Source of the DNA: Lentisphaera araneosa HTCC2155
GTDB lineage: Bacteria > Verrucomicrobiota > Lentisphaeria > Lentisphaerales > Lentisphaeraceae
Reading direction: 5' to 3'
Assembly (NCBI RefSeq): GCF_000170755.1
Contig: NZ_ABCK01000017.1
Location: forward strand, 60,063-124,062
Length of the DNA: 64,000 nt
This document shows, one piece after another, positions 19,122-27,837 of the stretch. Each line of letters starts with the position of its first letter. Position 1 is the stretch's first letter. The translations under genes and the position numbers were made by a program. The notes under the pieces are model-generated. The model searched no databases. It worked only from the letters and a program-made list of their open reading frames with translations, and was not told where the DNA came from.

Positions 19122-20519
19122 TCATTTTTTCTCGTAAAGTTCTGTGTAAGATAGGACGGCGTTGGCACCGCTGTTTTTCTGGATTTCGAGTTTGATTTGA
19201 TTATTTTTGATGTGTTCTGATTTTATGTAAAGATCTTTGATGATGAGCTGATTTTTAGGTAGATCAAAGTTTTGCTCAATAGTGTGGCCATTGATCAATA
19301 CGTTTATGTTGCGATTACCCCCAGGCGAAACAAGATGAAGGGTGAGCTTATGAGCTTTACTTTGGTCAAGTTTATCGTAGGTGATACTGAGTGATTTAGG
19401 ATCAAAAATCATCAGGAAGTCATGATCTTTGACTCTGGGGTCTTTCACAAAGTGTTTGGGGCAGGTGTAATTTTCAAATGAGCTATTTATTAGAGTATTG
19501 GATTGCTTTGTGCCAAAATCATCTTTTCGTAATAATGACCAGTCAGCAGTAATGACTGTGTTTTTAATTGGGTTTACCGCTTTATTAGGAGCGGGGCTCG
19601 CCAATGGTTTAACGGGAGCTAAGCGTGGTAGCTTCATATAATTTATATTAAGTTGAGGCTTACTTTCCTTTAAAGTCTTGACTTCAGCTTGGCGTACTTG
19701 AGTCATGGAAAGGTTGAGAGTTCTTAAGGCTGCGAAGTCCGTAAACATTTTTGCATCACTGATTTTAGTCTTATAAAGATTAATTTTTTCTAAATTTGGC
19801 AAATGGCTAATGGACTGAATAGCTTCATTTGAAATATTAGATGAACTTAGATTGATTTCAGTAAGGTTGTTGGCTTCATGTAAAAATTTTAAGTCAGTTA
19901 TTTCTCCATCAATATGACTTAAATCGAGATCAGAAATGTAAGGAGCTGCTTTGCTTAAAAGGACTTTTAAATTTTCGCTGAGATTTAATGTTCTTAAGTT
20001 GGCGCGCAATAAAGCTCCTTGATCACTTACTCGTGTGATAATAGCTCCAGTTTTGCTAAGTTCGCTAAGCAGTTCCTCTGGGGCAGGTTTGGCCTTATCC
20101 ACGAGGATAGCATAGCGGGATTGTTCTTTGGGAACGTAGACAAAGTTTGCGAAGTCCGCACCTTGTTCAATCCATTTATAGATGAGTTGAGCCTCTGAAG
20201 TACTTAGGTGGCGGCCTTTGGGAGGCATGATTTCGTCTTCGTCATCAGTTACTGTAAGCGAATAGAGTAAGCTGTCCTTGGGTTTGCCAGCTTCGATTGC
20301 TTCCTTGACGGAATCAATTTTGGTGAGATCGAGGCCACCTTTTTTCATGATACGACCTTTGCGACGCAAGTCAGGACCCCCGTGGCATTTGATGCAATTT
20401 TGTTCAAAGAGGGGGATGAGGTCATCGCCATAAGTGAGCTTGCGATTGGAATGTTCGCTACTGGCAAAAAGAGATGAACTGATACCGAGAATGAGTGAGG
20501 TAAAAAGTAAATTCTTCAT
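19122..20519 (-). CDS. Secreted PSCyt1-type cytochrome c protein with leucine-rich repeats
   Basis: Signal peptide (MKNLLFTSLILGISSSLFAS) followed by a planctomycete-type cytochrome c domain with one haem site CIKCHGG. The conserved EIMPPKGRHLS and LIYKWIEQGAD segments follow (residues about 30-130). Residues about 180-290 form leucine-rich repeats (LTEINLSSSNISNEAIQSI, LEKINLYKTKISDAKMF). The C-terminal part (about 320-465) looks like a beta-rich carbohydrate-binding-like domain. Location is periplasmic or cell surface. Its start is 2 bp after the DUF1501 stop, so it is the last gene of the operon. Functions of such proteins are poorly known; electron transfer linked to polymer breakdown is a common guess. 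Confidence 0.88.
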   Translation of the reverse strand: MKNLLFTSLILGISSSLFASSEHSNRKLTYGDDLIPLFEQNCIKCHGGPDLRRKGRIMKKGGLDLTKIDSVKEAIEAGKPKDSLLYSLTVTDDEDEIMPPKGRHLSTSEAQLIYKWIEQGADFANFVYVPKEQSRYAILVDKAKPAPEELLSELSKTGAIITRVSDQGALLRANLRTLNLSENLKVLLSKAAPYISDLDLSHIDGEITDLKFLHEANNLTEINLSSSNISNEAIQSISHLPNLEKINLYKTKISDAKMFTDFAALRTLNLSMTQVRQAEVKTLKESKPQLNINYMKLPRLAPVKPLASPAPNKAVNPIKNTVITADWSLLRKDDFGTKQSNTLINSSFENYTCPKHFVKDPRVKDHDFLMIFDPKSLSITYDKLDQSKAHKLTLHLVSPGGNRNINVLINGHTIEQNFDLPKNQLIIKDLYIKSEHIKNNQIKLEIQKNSGANAVLSYTELYEKK

Positions 20520-20521
20520 GA

Positions 20522-21955
20522 TTAAGCCAAAATTTTATGGATGACGCGACCAAAGATATCGGTGAGACGGAAGTCCCGTCCTTGGAAGGGGTAGGTGAGT
20601 CGCTCGTGATCAAAACCCATGAGATGGAGTATCGTTGCCTGAAGGTCGTAGACTTCCACGGGATCAGATCCGGTGTTGTAGCCCGTTTCGTCACTTTCTC
20701 CGTAGTTGAAACCTTTTTTAACACCGGCGCCTGCCATCCACATGGTGAAAGCGTTAGGACTGTGATCTCGACCGATCCATTGGCCATATTTACCACCGCG
20801 ATTTTCGCGGAAAGGAGTACGACCAAATTCACCACCCCAAACGACGAGGGTGTCTTCTAGAAGTCCACGAGCTTTGAGGTCATTGAGTAGGGCGTAAATG
20901 GGGCGATCAATATCACGACATTTGTCGACAAAGCCATTGTGTAAATCAGTTTGTTTGGCATTGCCATGGGTATCCCAACCCCAATCGTAGAGTTGAACAA
21001 AGCGTACGTCGTTTTCAATGAGGCGACGAGCGAGAAGGCAGTTGTTGGCGAAAGAAGCTTTTCCTTCTTGAATGCCATAAAGGTCACGGATGTATTGGGG
21101 TTCTTGTTTAAGATCCATGACTTGAGGCGCGACTTGTTGCATACGGTTGGCCATTTCGTATTGAGCCATGCGCGTGAGAGTCTCGGGGTCATTGTGTTGA
21201 TCGTATTGAAGTTTGTTAAGGCGATTAATGGTGCCTATGGTCTTTTTGCGTAAGATATCGTCAATATGCTTCGGGTTTTTGGAGAAGAGTACGGGTTCCC
21301 CAGTGCTGCGACATTTTACGCCTTGATAAACACTTGGGAGAAAACCGCTCCCCCAAACACTTTTACCTGCAGAGGGGTTTTTCCCGCCGGAAGTGAGAAC
21401 CACAAAGCCAGGCATATTATTATTTTCTGATCCTAAGCCGTAAGATAACCATGAACCTAAACTAGGTCGACCAAGAAGTTGATAACCTGAATGCATGAGA
21501 ATTTGAGCAGGAGCATGATTAAATTGACTCGTAGTCATGGATTTTATCATGGTGACTTCATCAACAATTTTACTGAAGTAGGGTAGGCGTTCAGAAACCC
21601 AAGTTCCATCTTGGCCATATTGCTTGAACTCAGCTTGTGGACCTAGCATGTTCGGCGTGCCTTTGGCAAAGGCGAGTTTTTTACCTTCTAGGAGTTCTTG
21701 CGGGCAGGGCTTGCCATCAAATTTTTTGAGGGTGGGTTTGTAATCGAACATTTCTAAATGAGAAGGGCCACCAGCCATATGCAGGAAAATAACGCGCTTG
21801 GCTTTTGCTTGGAAATGAGGGGCGCGAGTGCCACCCGGGTTATTTGTATTGCGTGTGCCATCGGCAATGGATTGACCCATGAGGGAGTTGGCGCCCATAA
21901 GTCCTGCTGAGGCTCCAAGAAAGGAGCGGCGGTTTAAAGTCGTTTTTTTATTCAT
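20522..21955 (-). CDS. DUF1501 family protein (Tat-exported, sulfatase-fold)
   Basis: DUF1501 proteins are distantly related to alkaline phosphatase/sulfatase-fold enzymes and always accompany DUF1549/DUF1553 proteins in Planctomycetes and relatives. The twin-arginine signal NRRSFLGASAG is near the N-terminus. Family blocks VIFLHMAGGPSHLEMFDYKP, HSGYQLLGRPSLGSWLSYGL, LYDWGWDTHGN, WGGEFGRTPF and GRDHSPNAFTMWMAGAGVK are clear. I chose the ATG at 21955 (478 residues) because AAGGAG lies six bases upstream; the frame is open further up but without a better signal. The upstream gene stops 8 bp before this start, so the genes are in one operon. Confidence 0.9.
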   Translation of the reverse strand: MNKKTTLNRRSFLGASAGLMGANSLMGQSIADGTRNTNNPGGTRAPHFQAKAKRVIFLHMAGGPSHLEMFDYKPTLKKFDGKPCPQELLEGKKLAFAKGTPNMLGPQAEFKQYGQDGTWVSERLPYFSKIVDEVTMIKSMTTSQFNHAPAQILMHSGYQLLGRPSLGSWLSYGLGSENNNMPGFVVLTSGGKNPSAGKSVWGSGFLPSVYQGVKCRSTGEPVLFSKNPKHIDDILRKKTIGTINRLNKLQYDQHNDPETLTRMAQYEMANRMQQVAPQVMDLKQEPQYIRDLYGIQEGKASFANNCLLARRLIENDVRFVQLYDWGWDTHGNAKQTDLHNGFVDKCRDIDRPIYALLNDLKARGLLEDTLVVWGGEFGRTPFRENRGGKYGQWIGRDHSPNAFTMWMAGAGVKKGFNYGESDETGYNTGSDPVEVYDLQATILHLMGFDHERLTYPFQGRDFRLTDIFGRVIHKILA

Positions 21956-21965
21956 CATTGACTCC

Positions 21966-24290
21966 TTAAATTTTATTGACTGTTTCATCGAGGTTAAGCA
22001 TGATGTTGCCAATGACGGCCCAGCACTCATGATCTTTTTTGCCGGATTTTTTTGTCTCTGTGAAAATTTCTTGGAGAATTTCAATTTCTTGTTTCGTCGC
22101 TTGACGAACTAGGAGTAAGTGAAAGCCCTTGTTGATTTTAGCCGAGAAATCACCTTGTTGAGCTCCCATTTTTTTGCCCAATTCAGTAGCCATTTCCATG
22201 AAGGCAGGGTCATTGAGTGTGACCAAAGCTTGGAGAGGAGTGTTGGTACGAATGCGGCGAGTTGTGCAGTTCTCGCGAGGAGTCATGTCAAAGGTTTCCA
22301 TGGCCGGGTAAGGACTTGTGCGTTTCCAGTAGGTGTAGAGCGCGCGGCGATAGCGATCTTCATTTTGTGGAGTTTGCCATTTGTGGCCACTATAGACAGT
22401 TTGCCAGACGCCGTCGGGTTGGTAGGGCATCACTGAAGGACCATACATTTTTTCACTGAGTAAACCTGAAGCACGAAGAGCTTGGTCGCGAATTTGCTCT
22501 GGGGTTAAGCGCACTCTAGGGAAACGGGCCAAGTACATATTGCGCGGATCTTTCTCTAAGTCCTGTGGATTCACATGGGAGCTTCTTTTGTAGGCCTCAG
22601 TGCTGACAATTTCTTTGATAAGAGATTTTATTGACCACTTATGTTGATCCATGAAATTATAGGCCAAGTGATCGAGTAATTCAGGGTGTGAAGGCTTTTT
22701 GCCCTGTGAACCAAAGTCCTCCAAAGTTTCGACGATACCGTAGCCAAAGAGTTGCTCCCAGATGCGATTAACGGCAACTCGACTGACGAGGGGATTCTCT
22801 GGTGCAGTAAGCCATTGGCTTAAACCGAGGCGATTTTTCGGAGCACCTTTAGGAAATTCATTCATGATTTTTGGAACTCCAGGGGAAACTTTCTCGCCAT
22901 GATCTTCCCAGTTGCCACGAATGAAAACGTGTGTTTCTCTTGGCTTATCAAGCTCTTTCATAATCGGAACTTTATTTCGCTTCGCATGATTAATACGGTT
23001 TTGAACCTGTTTGCTTTTCTTTTTAAGTTCAGCGAGCTCTTTTTTGAGTTGAGTAAGGAGATCTTTCTGATTGTCGACTTTTTCCTTTTGGGCAGCTGTT
23101 GCCGCGTCATTTTTCTCTGTAGCTTTTTCGACTTCCAAGCTTTTGATCTTATTATCAAGTTCTTTTTCTTTCTGGCGCATGGCATTGAGCTCTGGCTGAA
23201 GTTTAGCCACGAGTTCTTTTTGTTCTTGACTCTGAAGCAGCAAGGTGGGGAAGTCATTTTGCTGGTCATTATCAGCGGTGTTGTTGAAAAAACTCATGAA
23301 CTCAAAATATTCATTGTGATCAATGGGATCGTAGGGGTGGCTGTGACATTGCACACATCCAAATGAAGTTCCCATGAGGGCTTCCCAAGTATTGACGGTT
23401 CGGTCCATGACGGCTGCAGTACGAAATTCCTCGTCACTAGTGCCACCCTCGGTATTGGTTTGGGTATTGCGGTGATAGGCGGTGGCAATGAGTTGATCGT
23501 TACTAGGATTTGCTAACATGTCACCCGCAAGTTGTTCAGTAATGAACTGGTCATAGGGCAGGTCTTTGTTAAAGGCTTTGATCAACCAGCTTTTGTAGTC
23601 GTGAATGTTTCTGTGGGGATCTTTTTCGTAGCCCATGGTATCAGCATAGCGTGCGAGATCGAGCCACATAGAAGTCCACTTTTCACCATATTTTGGAGAA
23701 GCCAAGAGGTAGTCCACCATCTCTTTATGAGAACTTTGCTGGAAGCGCAAAAATTCCTCTTCAGTGGGAGGCATGCCAATGAGGTCGAGGAAAGTACGAC
23801 GAATGAGTGTATTTTTATCTGCCTCAGTATTAATCAGAAGCTTTTTTTCGTCGAGTTTGCGTTTAAGGAATTTATCAATATCAGTTTTTGCGGAGTTCGC
23901 AGGAGGAGTGAAGTTTTTAATAGGCATATAGGACCAGTGTTCATCCCATTGAGCCCCATCGTTGATCCAGTCACGGATGAGGGTGATTTCTTCTGCTGTG
24001 AGAGGAGTCTTTTCAAAGGGCATGCGTCTGGAGGGATCTTCGTGAGTAATGAGTTTGTAGAGCATACTTTCTTCAGCTTTACCGGGAACAATGCCAATGC
24101 CATGCTCGGTTTTGCCGTAAGCTTCTTCTTTGGTGATGAGACTGAGCCCCCCAGCTTTTTTGACTCCTCCATGACAGCCTGTGCAGGAACGGTTAAAGAT
24201 AGGACGTATGTCGCGGTTGAAGTCAATTTCTGCATAAGCACTCAAGCAAAGGCTTGTAGTTATTAAAATGTGATTGAAGAGTTTATTCAT
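21966..24290 (-). CDS. PSCyt1-DUF1549-DUF1553 protein
   Basis: A 774-residue secreted protein: signal peptide (MNKLFNHILITTSLCLSAYA), PSCyt1 cytochrome c domain with haem motif CTGCHGG and PFEKTPLTAEE near residues 90-100. The DUF1549 domain (about 140-345) has MWLDLARYADTMGY and the conserved CVQCHSHPYDP. A lysine/glutamate-rich coiled coil (about 365-445) precedes the DUF1553 domain (about 490-760) with NPLVSRVAVNRIWEQLFG, RRALYTYWKRTSPYP and TNTPLQALVTLNDP. CVQCH may bind a second haem. It is the first structural gene of the operon, about 180 bp after the sigma factor gene. Biochemical activity of this family is not established. Confidence 0.93.
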   Translation of the reverse strand: MNKLFNHILITTSLCLSAYAEIDFNRDIRPIFNRSCTGCHGGVKKAGGLSLITKEEAYGKTEHGIGIVPGKAEESMLYKLITHEDPSRRMPFEKTPLTAEEITLIRDWINDGAQWDEHWSYMPIKNFTPPANSAKTDIDKFLKRKLDEKKLLINTEADKNTLIRRTFLDLIGMPPTEEEFLRFQQSSHKEMVDYLLASPKYGEKWTSMWLDLARYADTMGYEKDPHRNIHDYKSWLIKAFNKDLPYDQFITEQLAGDMLANPSNDQLIATAYHRNTQTNTEGGTSDEEFRTAAVMDRTVNTWEALMGTSFGCVQCHSHPYDPIDHNEYFEFMSFFNNTADNDQQNDFPTLLLQSQEQKELVAKLQPELNAMRQKEKELDNKIKSLEVEKATEKNDAATAAQKEKVDNQKDLLTQLKKELAELKKKSKQVQNRINHAKRNKVPIMKELDKPRETHVFIRGNWEDHGEKVSPGVPKIMNEFPKGAPKNRLGLSQWLTAPENPLVSRVAVNRIWEQLFGYGIVETLEDFGSQGKKPSHPELLDHLAYNFMDQHKWSIKSLIKEIVSTEAYKRSSHVNPQDLEKDPRNMYLARFPRVRLTPEQIRDQALRASGLLSEKMYGPSVMPYQPDGVWQTVYSGHKWQTPQNEDRYRRALYTYWKRTSPYPAMETFDMTPRENCTTRRIRTNTPLQALVTLNDPAFMEMATELGKKMGAQQGDFSAKINKGFHLLLVRQATKQEIEILQEIFTETKKSGKKDHECWAVIGNIMLNLDETVNKI

Positions 24291-24469
24291 AAGTTCTAGA
24301 TTTATTTTTTTAAGTTAAGCTTATAAGTGCGGAGTTGAGGATGATATTACTTCATTTCTGAGATTAGATTGTTAATTCTAAACAATATGAATTGTTGAAA
24401 TGCGACATTTTTTCATTGATTGAAGTTTTTGTATTTTGATTTTTTTGTAAATTTTATTTTTGTGAGCGC

Positions 24470-25051
24470 TTAATTCCAGGAGTTGTTTAAGCGTCTAACT
24501 TCGGAGACAAGTTGATCACGAACTCGTTTTGAGTAGACGTAGACTGAACTCTCGGAGAGATTGAGTTTTTTTGCGATTTCCGCAACCGCTAGACCGTCAT
24601 TGATCATTTCAAAGCAGGTGGTGGCTTCGCTCTTGAAGTCTTTTTGAATATTATCCCAAGCAGCAGTACTGACGTGGGCTTTCCATTCTTCTTCTGCGAG
24701 TGCTTCTACTTGAGGCTGAGTGATTTCTTCGATCTCAGAATAGTTTTTTTCGCGCTTCGTTTTTTCAGTTTTTTGTTTTCTGATAAAATCAATAACTTGG
24801 TTGCGGCATATTCTGGAAAGCCATGTCCGGAAGCGAGCGTGGTCAGGGTTGTACTGGTATTCAGAAATATTTTTCCAAACTTTGAGTAAAACATTCTGTG
24901 TAAGGTCTTCGGCATCGTGATGATTGATTCTCATGGCGCGAATGATGAGGTAAATATAGCGTTCGTAGGCCAGTGTAAATTCATCCCATGAATCCATGTT
25001 TTTTTGCAGACGCATGAGCAAAGTTTCGTGTGTGTGTAATGTATTGTTCAT
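24470..25051 (-). CDS. ECF-type RNA polymerase sigma factor
   Basis: A 193-residue sigma-70 family protein with region 2 (DAEDLTQNVLLKVWKNI, then RFRTWLSRICRNQVIDFIRK) and region 4 helix-turn-helix (AEIAKKLNLSESSVYVYSKR). No anti-sigma gene is adjacent. It heads the same-strand cluster of DUF1549/1553, DUF1501 and PSCyt1-LRR genes, a placement typical of planctomycete-like ECF factors that drive the neighbouring cluster. That regulation is inferred from position only. The ATG at 25051 is preceded by an A+T-rich leader. Confidence 0.92.
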   Translation of the reverse strand: MNNTLHTHETLLMRLQKNMDSWDEFTLAYERYIYLIIRAMRINHHDAEDLTQNVLLKVWKNISEYQYNPDHARFRTWLSRICRNQVIDFIRKQKTEKTKREKNYSEIEEITQPQVEALAEEEWKAHVSTAAWDNIQKDFKSEATTCFEMINDGLAVAEIAKKLNLSESSVYVYSKRVRDQLVSEVRRLNNSWN

Positions 25052-25211
25052 ATTTCAAAATTTCTTTTAGTCTAATTTTATAATGACTTTTTTTAGGGCT
25101 TATACTATTATCAACGGGCCTGCTTATGAAATCTTTCACTAAACAATAAAAATTATTATTTTTTCTTTTTAACTATCAAACTGGTCCGCCGGTTTACAAT
25201 CGATAGCCCTT

Positions 25212-25349
25212 CTATTAAGCGAGAATGATTTATGGAATCATGAGAATTGGTTTCGTTTCCTGCGTGATGAAAGAGATTTATTAAGAGCGATTTATTATAT
25301 TCACAATAATCTCCTTGTGGCAAGATTGTGTATTCATCCACGTGATTAG
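25212..25349 (+). pseudogene. REP-associated tyrosine transposase (RAYT/Y1) C-terminal remnant
   Basis: This plus-strand frame reads LLSENDLWNHENWFRFLRDE and then DLLRAIYYIHNNLLVARLCI, ending at a TAG. It matches the C-terminal helix of Y1 transposases of the RAYT/IS200-like group, where the usual text is a charged LRDE..L..A..YIHNNPV..GL. The catalytic HUH and tyrosine parts are absent, so it is a dead fragment. It lies 48 bp from a GGGGGACAGG-type repeat, a sequence type that often accompanies such transposases. Confidence 0.65.
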
Positions 25350-25386
25350 CCGTGGTCGTCGTATCTAGCTTAATAAAAAACAATTT

Positions 25387-25944
25387 TTATATTTTTGAGA
25401 TTTGGGGAGATTTGGGGGACTGGAGATTTGGGGGACGGAGAAGATTTAGAAGATTTGGGGGACAGGTAAAATTTTGCATTTGTCCTCCAGAGATTGAGTA
25501 GTAGGTATCGCCGATTAAAAAGCAATCAGGATCCCAGTGACTGTCGATCTTTGCTTCGCTGCTGTCGGGATTGCGCACCTCGACCGGATAGGGTTTCTCC
25601 CATTCAGAAAGGGCCTGGTCTTTTGCGATAGCAATATGGTTCCGCTCCGACCCTTGCCCGTGGTATATGACTGCCGCTTGTCCTTCTTTAGTAATAAATC
25701 CGGTTCCACTGAACATTCCATGCCTTGTGAATGAGGGCTGGAGTTTTGTAGTCTGCCAAGTCCAATGCAGCATATCGGGACTGGTAACATGCACGAAGCT
25801 GAAGGAATAGTCATCCTGCCACGGGTGCCTGAGAATATAATGCAGATGGTAAACTCCATCAAGGTAGAAGGCTGCGTTGGGGTCGCCCGGGCGACTGTCT
25901 CCGCCGGGATGCATCAAGTGATAGTTCAATGTCATGTCTTTCAT
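25387..25944 (-). pseudogene. GH32-like glycosidase, truncated
   Basis: The first 155 or so residues match the five-bladed propeller start of glycoside hydrolase family 32 and its relatives: DPNAAFYLDGVYHLHYILRH carries the catalytic-type Asp near residue 21. Then come SPDMLHWTWQ, FSGTGFITKEGQAAVIYHG and HWDPDCFLIGDTYYSISGG. A full enzyme needs about 450 residues. The frame stops after a proline/asparagine tail encoded by the GGGGGAC repeats, so blades three to five and the C-terminal sandwich are missing. The promoter side is intact. I consider it broken by a repeat-associated deletion. Confidence 0.72.
25397..25466. repeat. Degenerate AGATTTGGGGGAC(AGG) repeats
   Basis: About four imperfect units of AGATTTGGGG(G)AC with spacers of 5-20 bases, the last reading AGATTTGGGGGACAGG. 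They overwrite the 3' end of the GH32-like fragment, giving it a low-complexity tail. The GGGGGACAGG core is the complement of CCTGTCCCCC found in the repeats at 27564-27680. Confidence 0.75.
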
Positions 25945-26001
25945 TAGTACTGTCCGTTTTGTATGAATATTTCCAAAATTTTATAAAATATAACGCCTGA
26001 G

Positions 26002-27360
26002 CTAAGGCGCGCGGTTTACCGTGTCGCCTTCAGATCCTTGTTGGCTCATGGCTTCTCTGAGTTTGTTGGTGTCAAGGGTCCGTGAAATCCTGTAGATCCC
26101 TGCAGGAGTTGAGTACCGGCCGCAGTAGATGAATATGTGTTGCACGCCTTCATCTTCGTCAATCACTGCTCCGCCAGGGTGAGCGGCATCGATATCGTCA
26201 GCAGCGATGCCAAGCATACCCGACTTTAATCGCAGGAGTGTTCCTTCGAACCGCCATTTGTCGGCACGTCCTGCGTACATGTCTTCCTGCGAGAGCGACC
26301 ACAGGTTAACCGTTTGTTCATGCCTCTCGTTCTTCTCATCCTTCTCGGCTCCGCCGCTCCTGTTCGTAACCACTGCCTCGAACCGCTTGGTCACGGGGTT
26401 GAAATCGACATCGGTCGTGTCAGGCCAACGGTAGGAAGATATGTTGGTCAACTGCTGATGCGTCATCGGGAACCAGCCCGTGTCTGAGACCAGCATGGCA
26501 GGCCGCTGGGTTTCTCTTAATTGCTGATGCCACTTGAATGGAAGTGTATGATTCCTTGTGAGGAAGATGAGCCGGCCGTCGTGATAGATGGCTGTTGGCT
26601 CCAGCGGATGTATTTTGTCAGAGAGTGTGACCCTCTCATGGGTCCAAGTTAGGCCTTCATCTTTGGAGGAGTACATGTCGATGTACGGAGATCGCTCGAC
26701 TCCGACTGGTATGACGAGCCCTCTGTCCGGATGAACAATCATGCGCGGCCCGAAGTTCTCCGTGTACTTGTGTCCCGTCTGATCCTGGGTCAAAGCATCC
26801 GGGAGGAGCGTCCAACTCTTGCCTTCGTCCTCTGAGCGGTACAAACCATACTTGGTGGCGAGAAAGATCTTCCCATCTAGAATACCGAAGCAGTTTCCAA
26901 AGTTCAGAACCATTGCCTTTTCACTTGTGCCGAATTGTCTAATATCGATGGGATCCGACCATGTGTTGCCGCCATCAGTTGAACGAACAATTACCGCATC
27001 ACTACTATTGGCATCTTGACTCGGCCCACCACCATGATGTCTCAGCGTCTGATGGTAGGCACATAGCAGTGTCTTGCCAATCTTGATTCCGACCGGCCAG
27101 CCAAGATGATGATTCTTTCCTTTGAGGTGTGGGCCTACCGGAAGTGCGACAGGCTTTACCGTCAGGATGCCGTTGACCTCCAAGTCGGTCAGCCGTTCCT
27201 TTTCGGCTGCGGAGATGACCAGTGTTCTGGCGACCATTTCATCCATGGTGATATCCCCTTCTTGTTTTGCCAAGTCCTTAGATCCGGTCAAAGATACCTG
27301 TGCGGAGACGCTTGACAGTAGTGCGGTCGCTAATAGTGTTGTTATCATACGAATATTCAT
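26002..27360 (-). CDS. Secreted sialidase-like BNR/Asp-box protein 1
   Basis: A 452-residue exported protein: signal peptide MNIRMITTLLATALLSSVSA, then a six-bladed beta-propeller with Asp boxes RSTDGGNTWSD, RSEDEGKSWT and SSKDEGLTWT. The long N-terminal part (about 30-95) has no clear match. I do not see the RIP arginine motif of true GH33 sialidases, so it may cleave another sugar. The DNA here is richer in G+C than the housekeeping region, hinting at transfer. It is transcribed toward the truncated GH32-like gene. Its start abuts a 207-bp direct repeat. Confidence 0.82.
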   Translation of the reverse strand: MNIRMITTLLATALLSSVSAQVSLTGSKDLAKQEGDITMDEMVARTLVISAAEKERLTDLEVNGILTVKPVALPVGPHLKGKNHHLGWPVGIKIGKTLLCAYHQTLRHHGGGPSQDANSSDAVIVRSTDGGNTWSDPIDIRQFGTSEKAMVLNFGNCFGILDGKIFLATKYGLYRSEDEGKSWTLLPDALTQDQTGHKYTENFGPRMIVHPDRGLVIPVGVERSPYIDMYSSKDEGLTWTHERVTLSDKIHPLEPTAIYHDGRLIFLTRNHTLPFKWHQQLRETQRPAMLVSDTGWFPMTHQQLTNISSYRWPDTTDVDFNPVTKRFEAVVTNRSGGAEKDEKNERHEQTVNLWSLSQEDMYAGRADKWRFEGTLLRLKSGMLGIAADDIDAAHPGGAVIDEDEGVQHIFIYCGRYSTPAGIYRISRTLDTNKLREAMSQQGSEGDTVNRAP

Positions 27361-27562
27361 ATTTTTAACCTTTTTTTGTTATTAAAATATTTTTGTTTGA
27401 GTTCAGAGAACTAATTTTTAAAGTACCAGTTGTTTGGTATAGACTGTAATTCTAATCCCGGACCTGAAACTTTAAGTTTAGGAAGAGAACCATCCCAAAT
27501 AGTGTTAAGCCTTAAACCTGGGTGGTTCAGGCGCTCGACGGCATCTTGGCGGTAGTCGACAT
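27356..27562. repeat. 207-bp direct repeat, copy A
   Basis: Nearly identical to 30677-30883 (copy B), with about a dozen differences by eye. It begins with TTCATATTTTTA, includes a shared TTTGTTATTAAAATATTTTTG leader-like stretch, and ends inside the coding tail of the heparinase-like gene family at TCGACAT. The homology stops at 27562, just before the first AAAAAGTATCCTGTCCCCC unit. Confidence 0.9.
27411..27562 (-). pseudogene. C-terminal tail of a heparinase-II/III-like protein (duplicate fragment)
   Basis: About 50 residues (VDYRQDAVERLNHPGLRLNT, then SLPKLKVSGPGLELQSIPNN and a short end) that match the extreme C-terminus of the 1564-residue protein at 30732-35426 with only a few changes. 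No upstream part exists; the frame is cut by the CCTGTCCCCC repeats. It is a 3'-end relic carried on repeat copy A. Confidence 0.9.
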
Positions 27563-27563
27563 C

Positions 27564-27680
27564 AAAAAGTATCCTGTCCCCCATAACTAAGATCGTCAAA
27601 GAAAACCCAAAAACACTCATCATTTTCAAAAAGTATCCTGTCCCCCATAACTTAAAAAGTATCCTGTCCCCCATAACTTA
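27564..27680. repeat. Three AAAAAGTATCCTGTCCCCCATAACT repeats
   Basis: Almost perfect 25-27-bp copies at 27564-27588, 27628-27652 and 27654-27680; the last two are in tandem. The core GGGGGACAGGAT on the minus strand relates to the repeats at 25397-25466. Each encodes MGDRILF by chance on the minus strand. They mark the breakpoint of the heparinase-tail fragment. Confidence 0.9.
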
Positions 27681-27744
27681 CTTAGTCTTGTTTCAACATT
27701 TTGCCAGTGTGAACCGTCCCGAGTTCAGTTCCAAGGGTTAGGGT

Positions 27745-27837
27745 TCAAGAGCGTGGTTGATGGTACCACTCTCTGGGAATCTCCTGTTTACCGAGGTCTG
27801 GACCCGAGATGCGAATATCGGGAACCTTCCAGCCCTT
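27745..27837 (-). pseudogene. Second heparinase-type C-terminal tail relic, in frame after the sialidase stop
   Basis: Immediately after the TAG of the sialidase gene the same frame continues as KGWKVPDIRISGPDLGKQEI and then PREWYHQPRS before TGA at 27745-27747. It follows the pattern SGP-(G/D)-L-x-x-Q-x-IP-x-x-W that ends the proteins at 30732 and 35441. It has no start of its own. It is either a relic or, less likely, a readthrough extension. Confidence 0.7.

Noticed and set aside
23532..24266. Long open frame antisense to the DUF1549/DUF1553 gene
   Set aside because: Reverse complement of a conserved domain with cytochrome motifs; no start signal or family match.
25156..25383. Possible minus-strand ORF of 75 residues between the sigma factor and GH32-like gene
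   Set aside because: It is antisense to the RAYT remnant, which explains the sequence better, and ends in a lysine-run typical of A+T-rich DNA.
27564..27680. CRISPR array
   Set aside because: Three 25-bp units with uneven spacing (one pair in direct tandem) and no cas genes; they are the GGGGGACAGG-type interspersed repeats.
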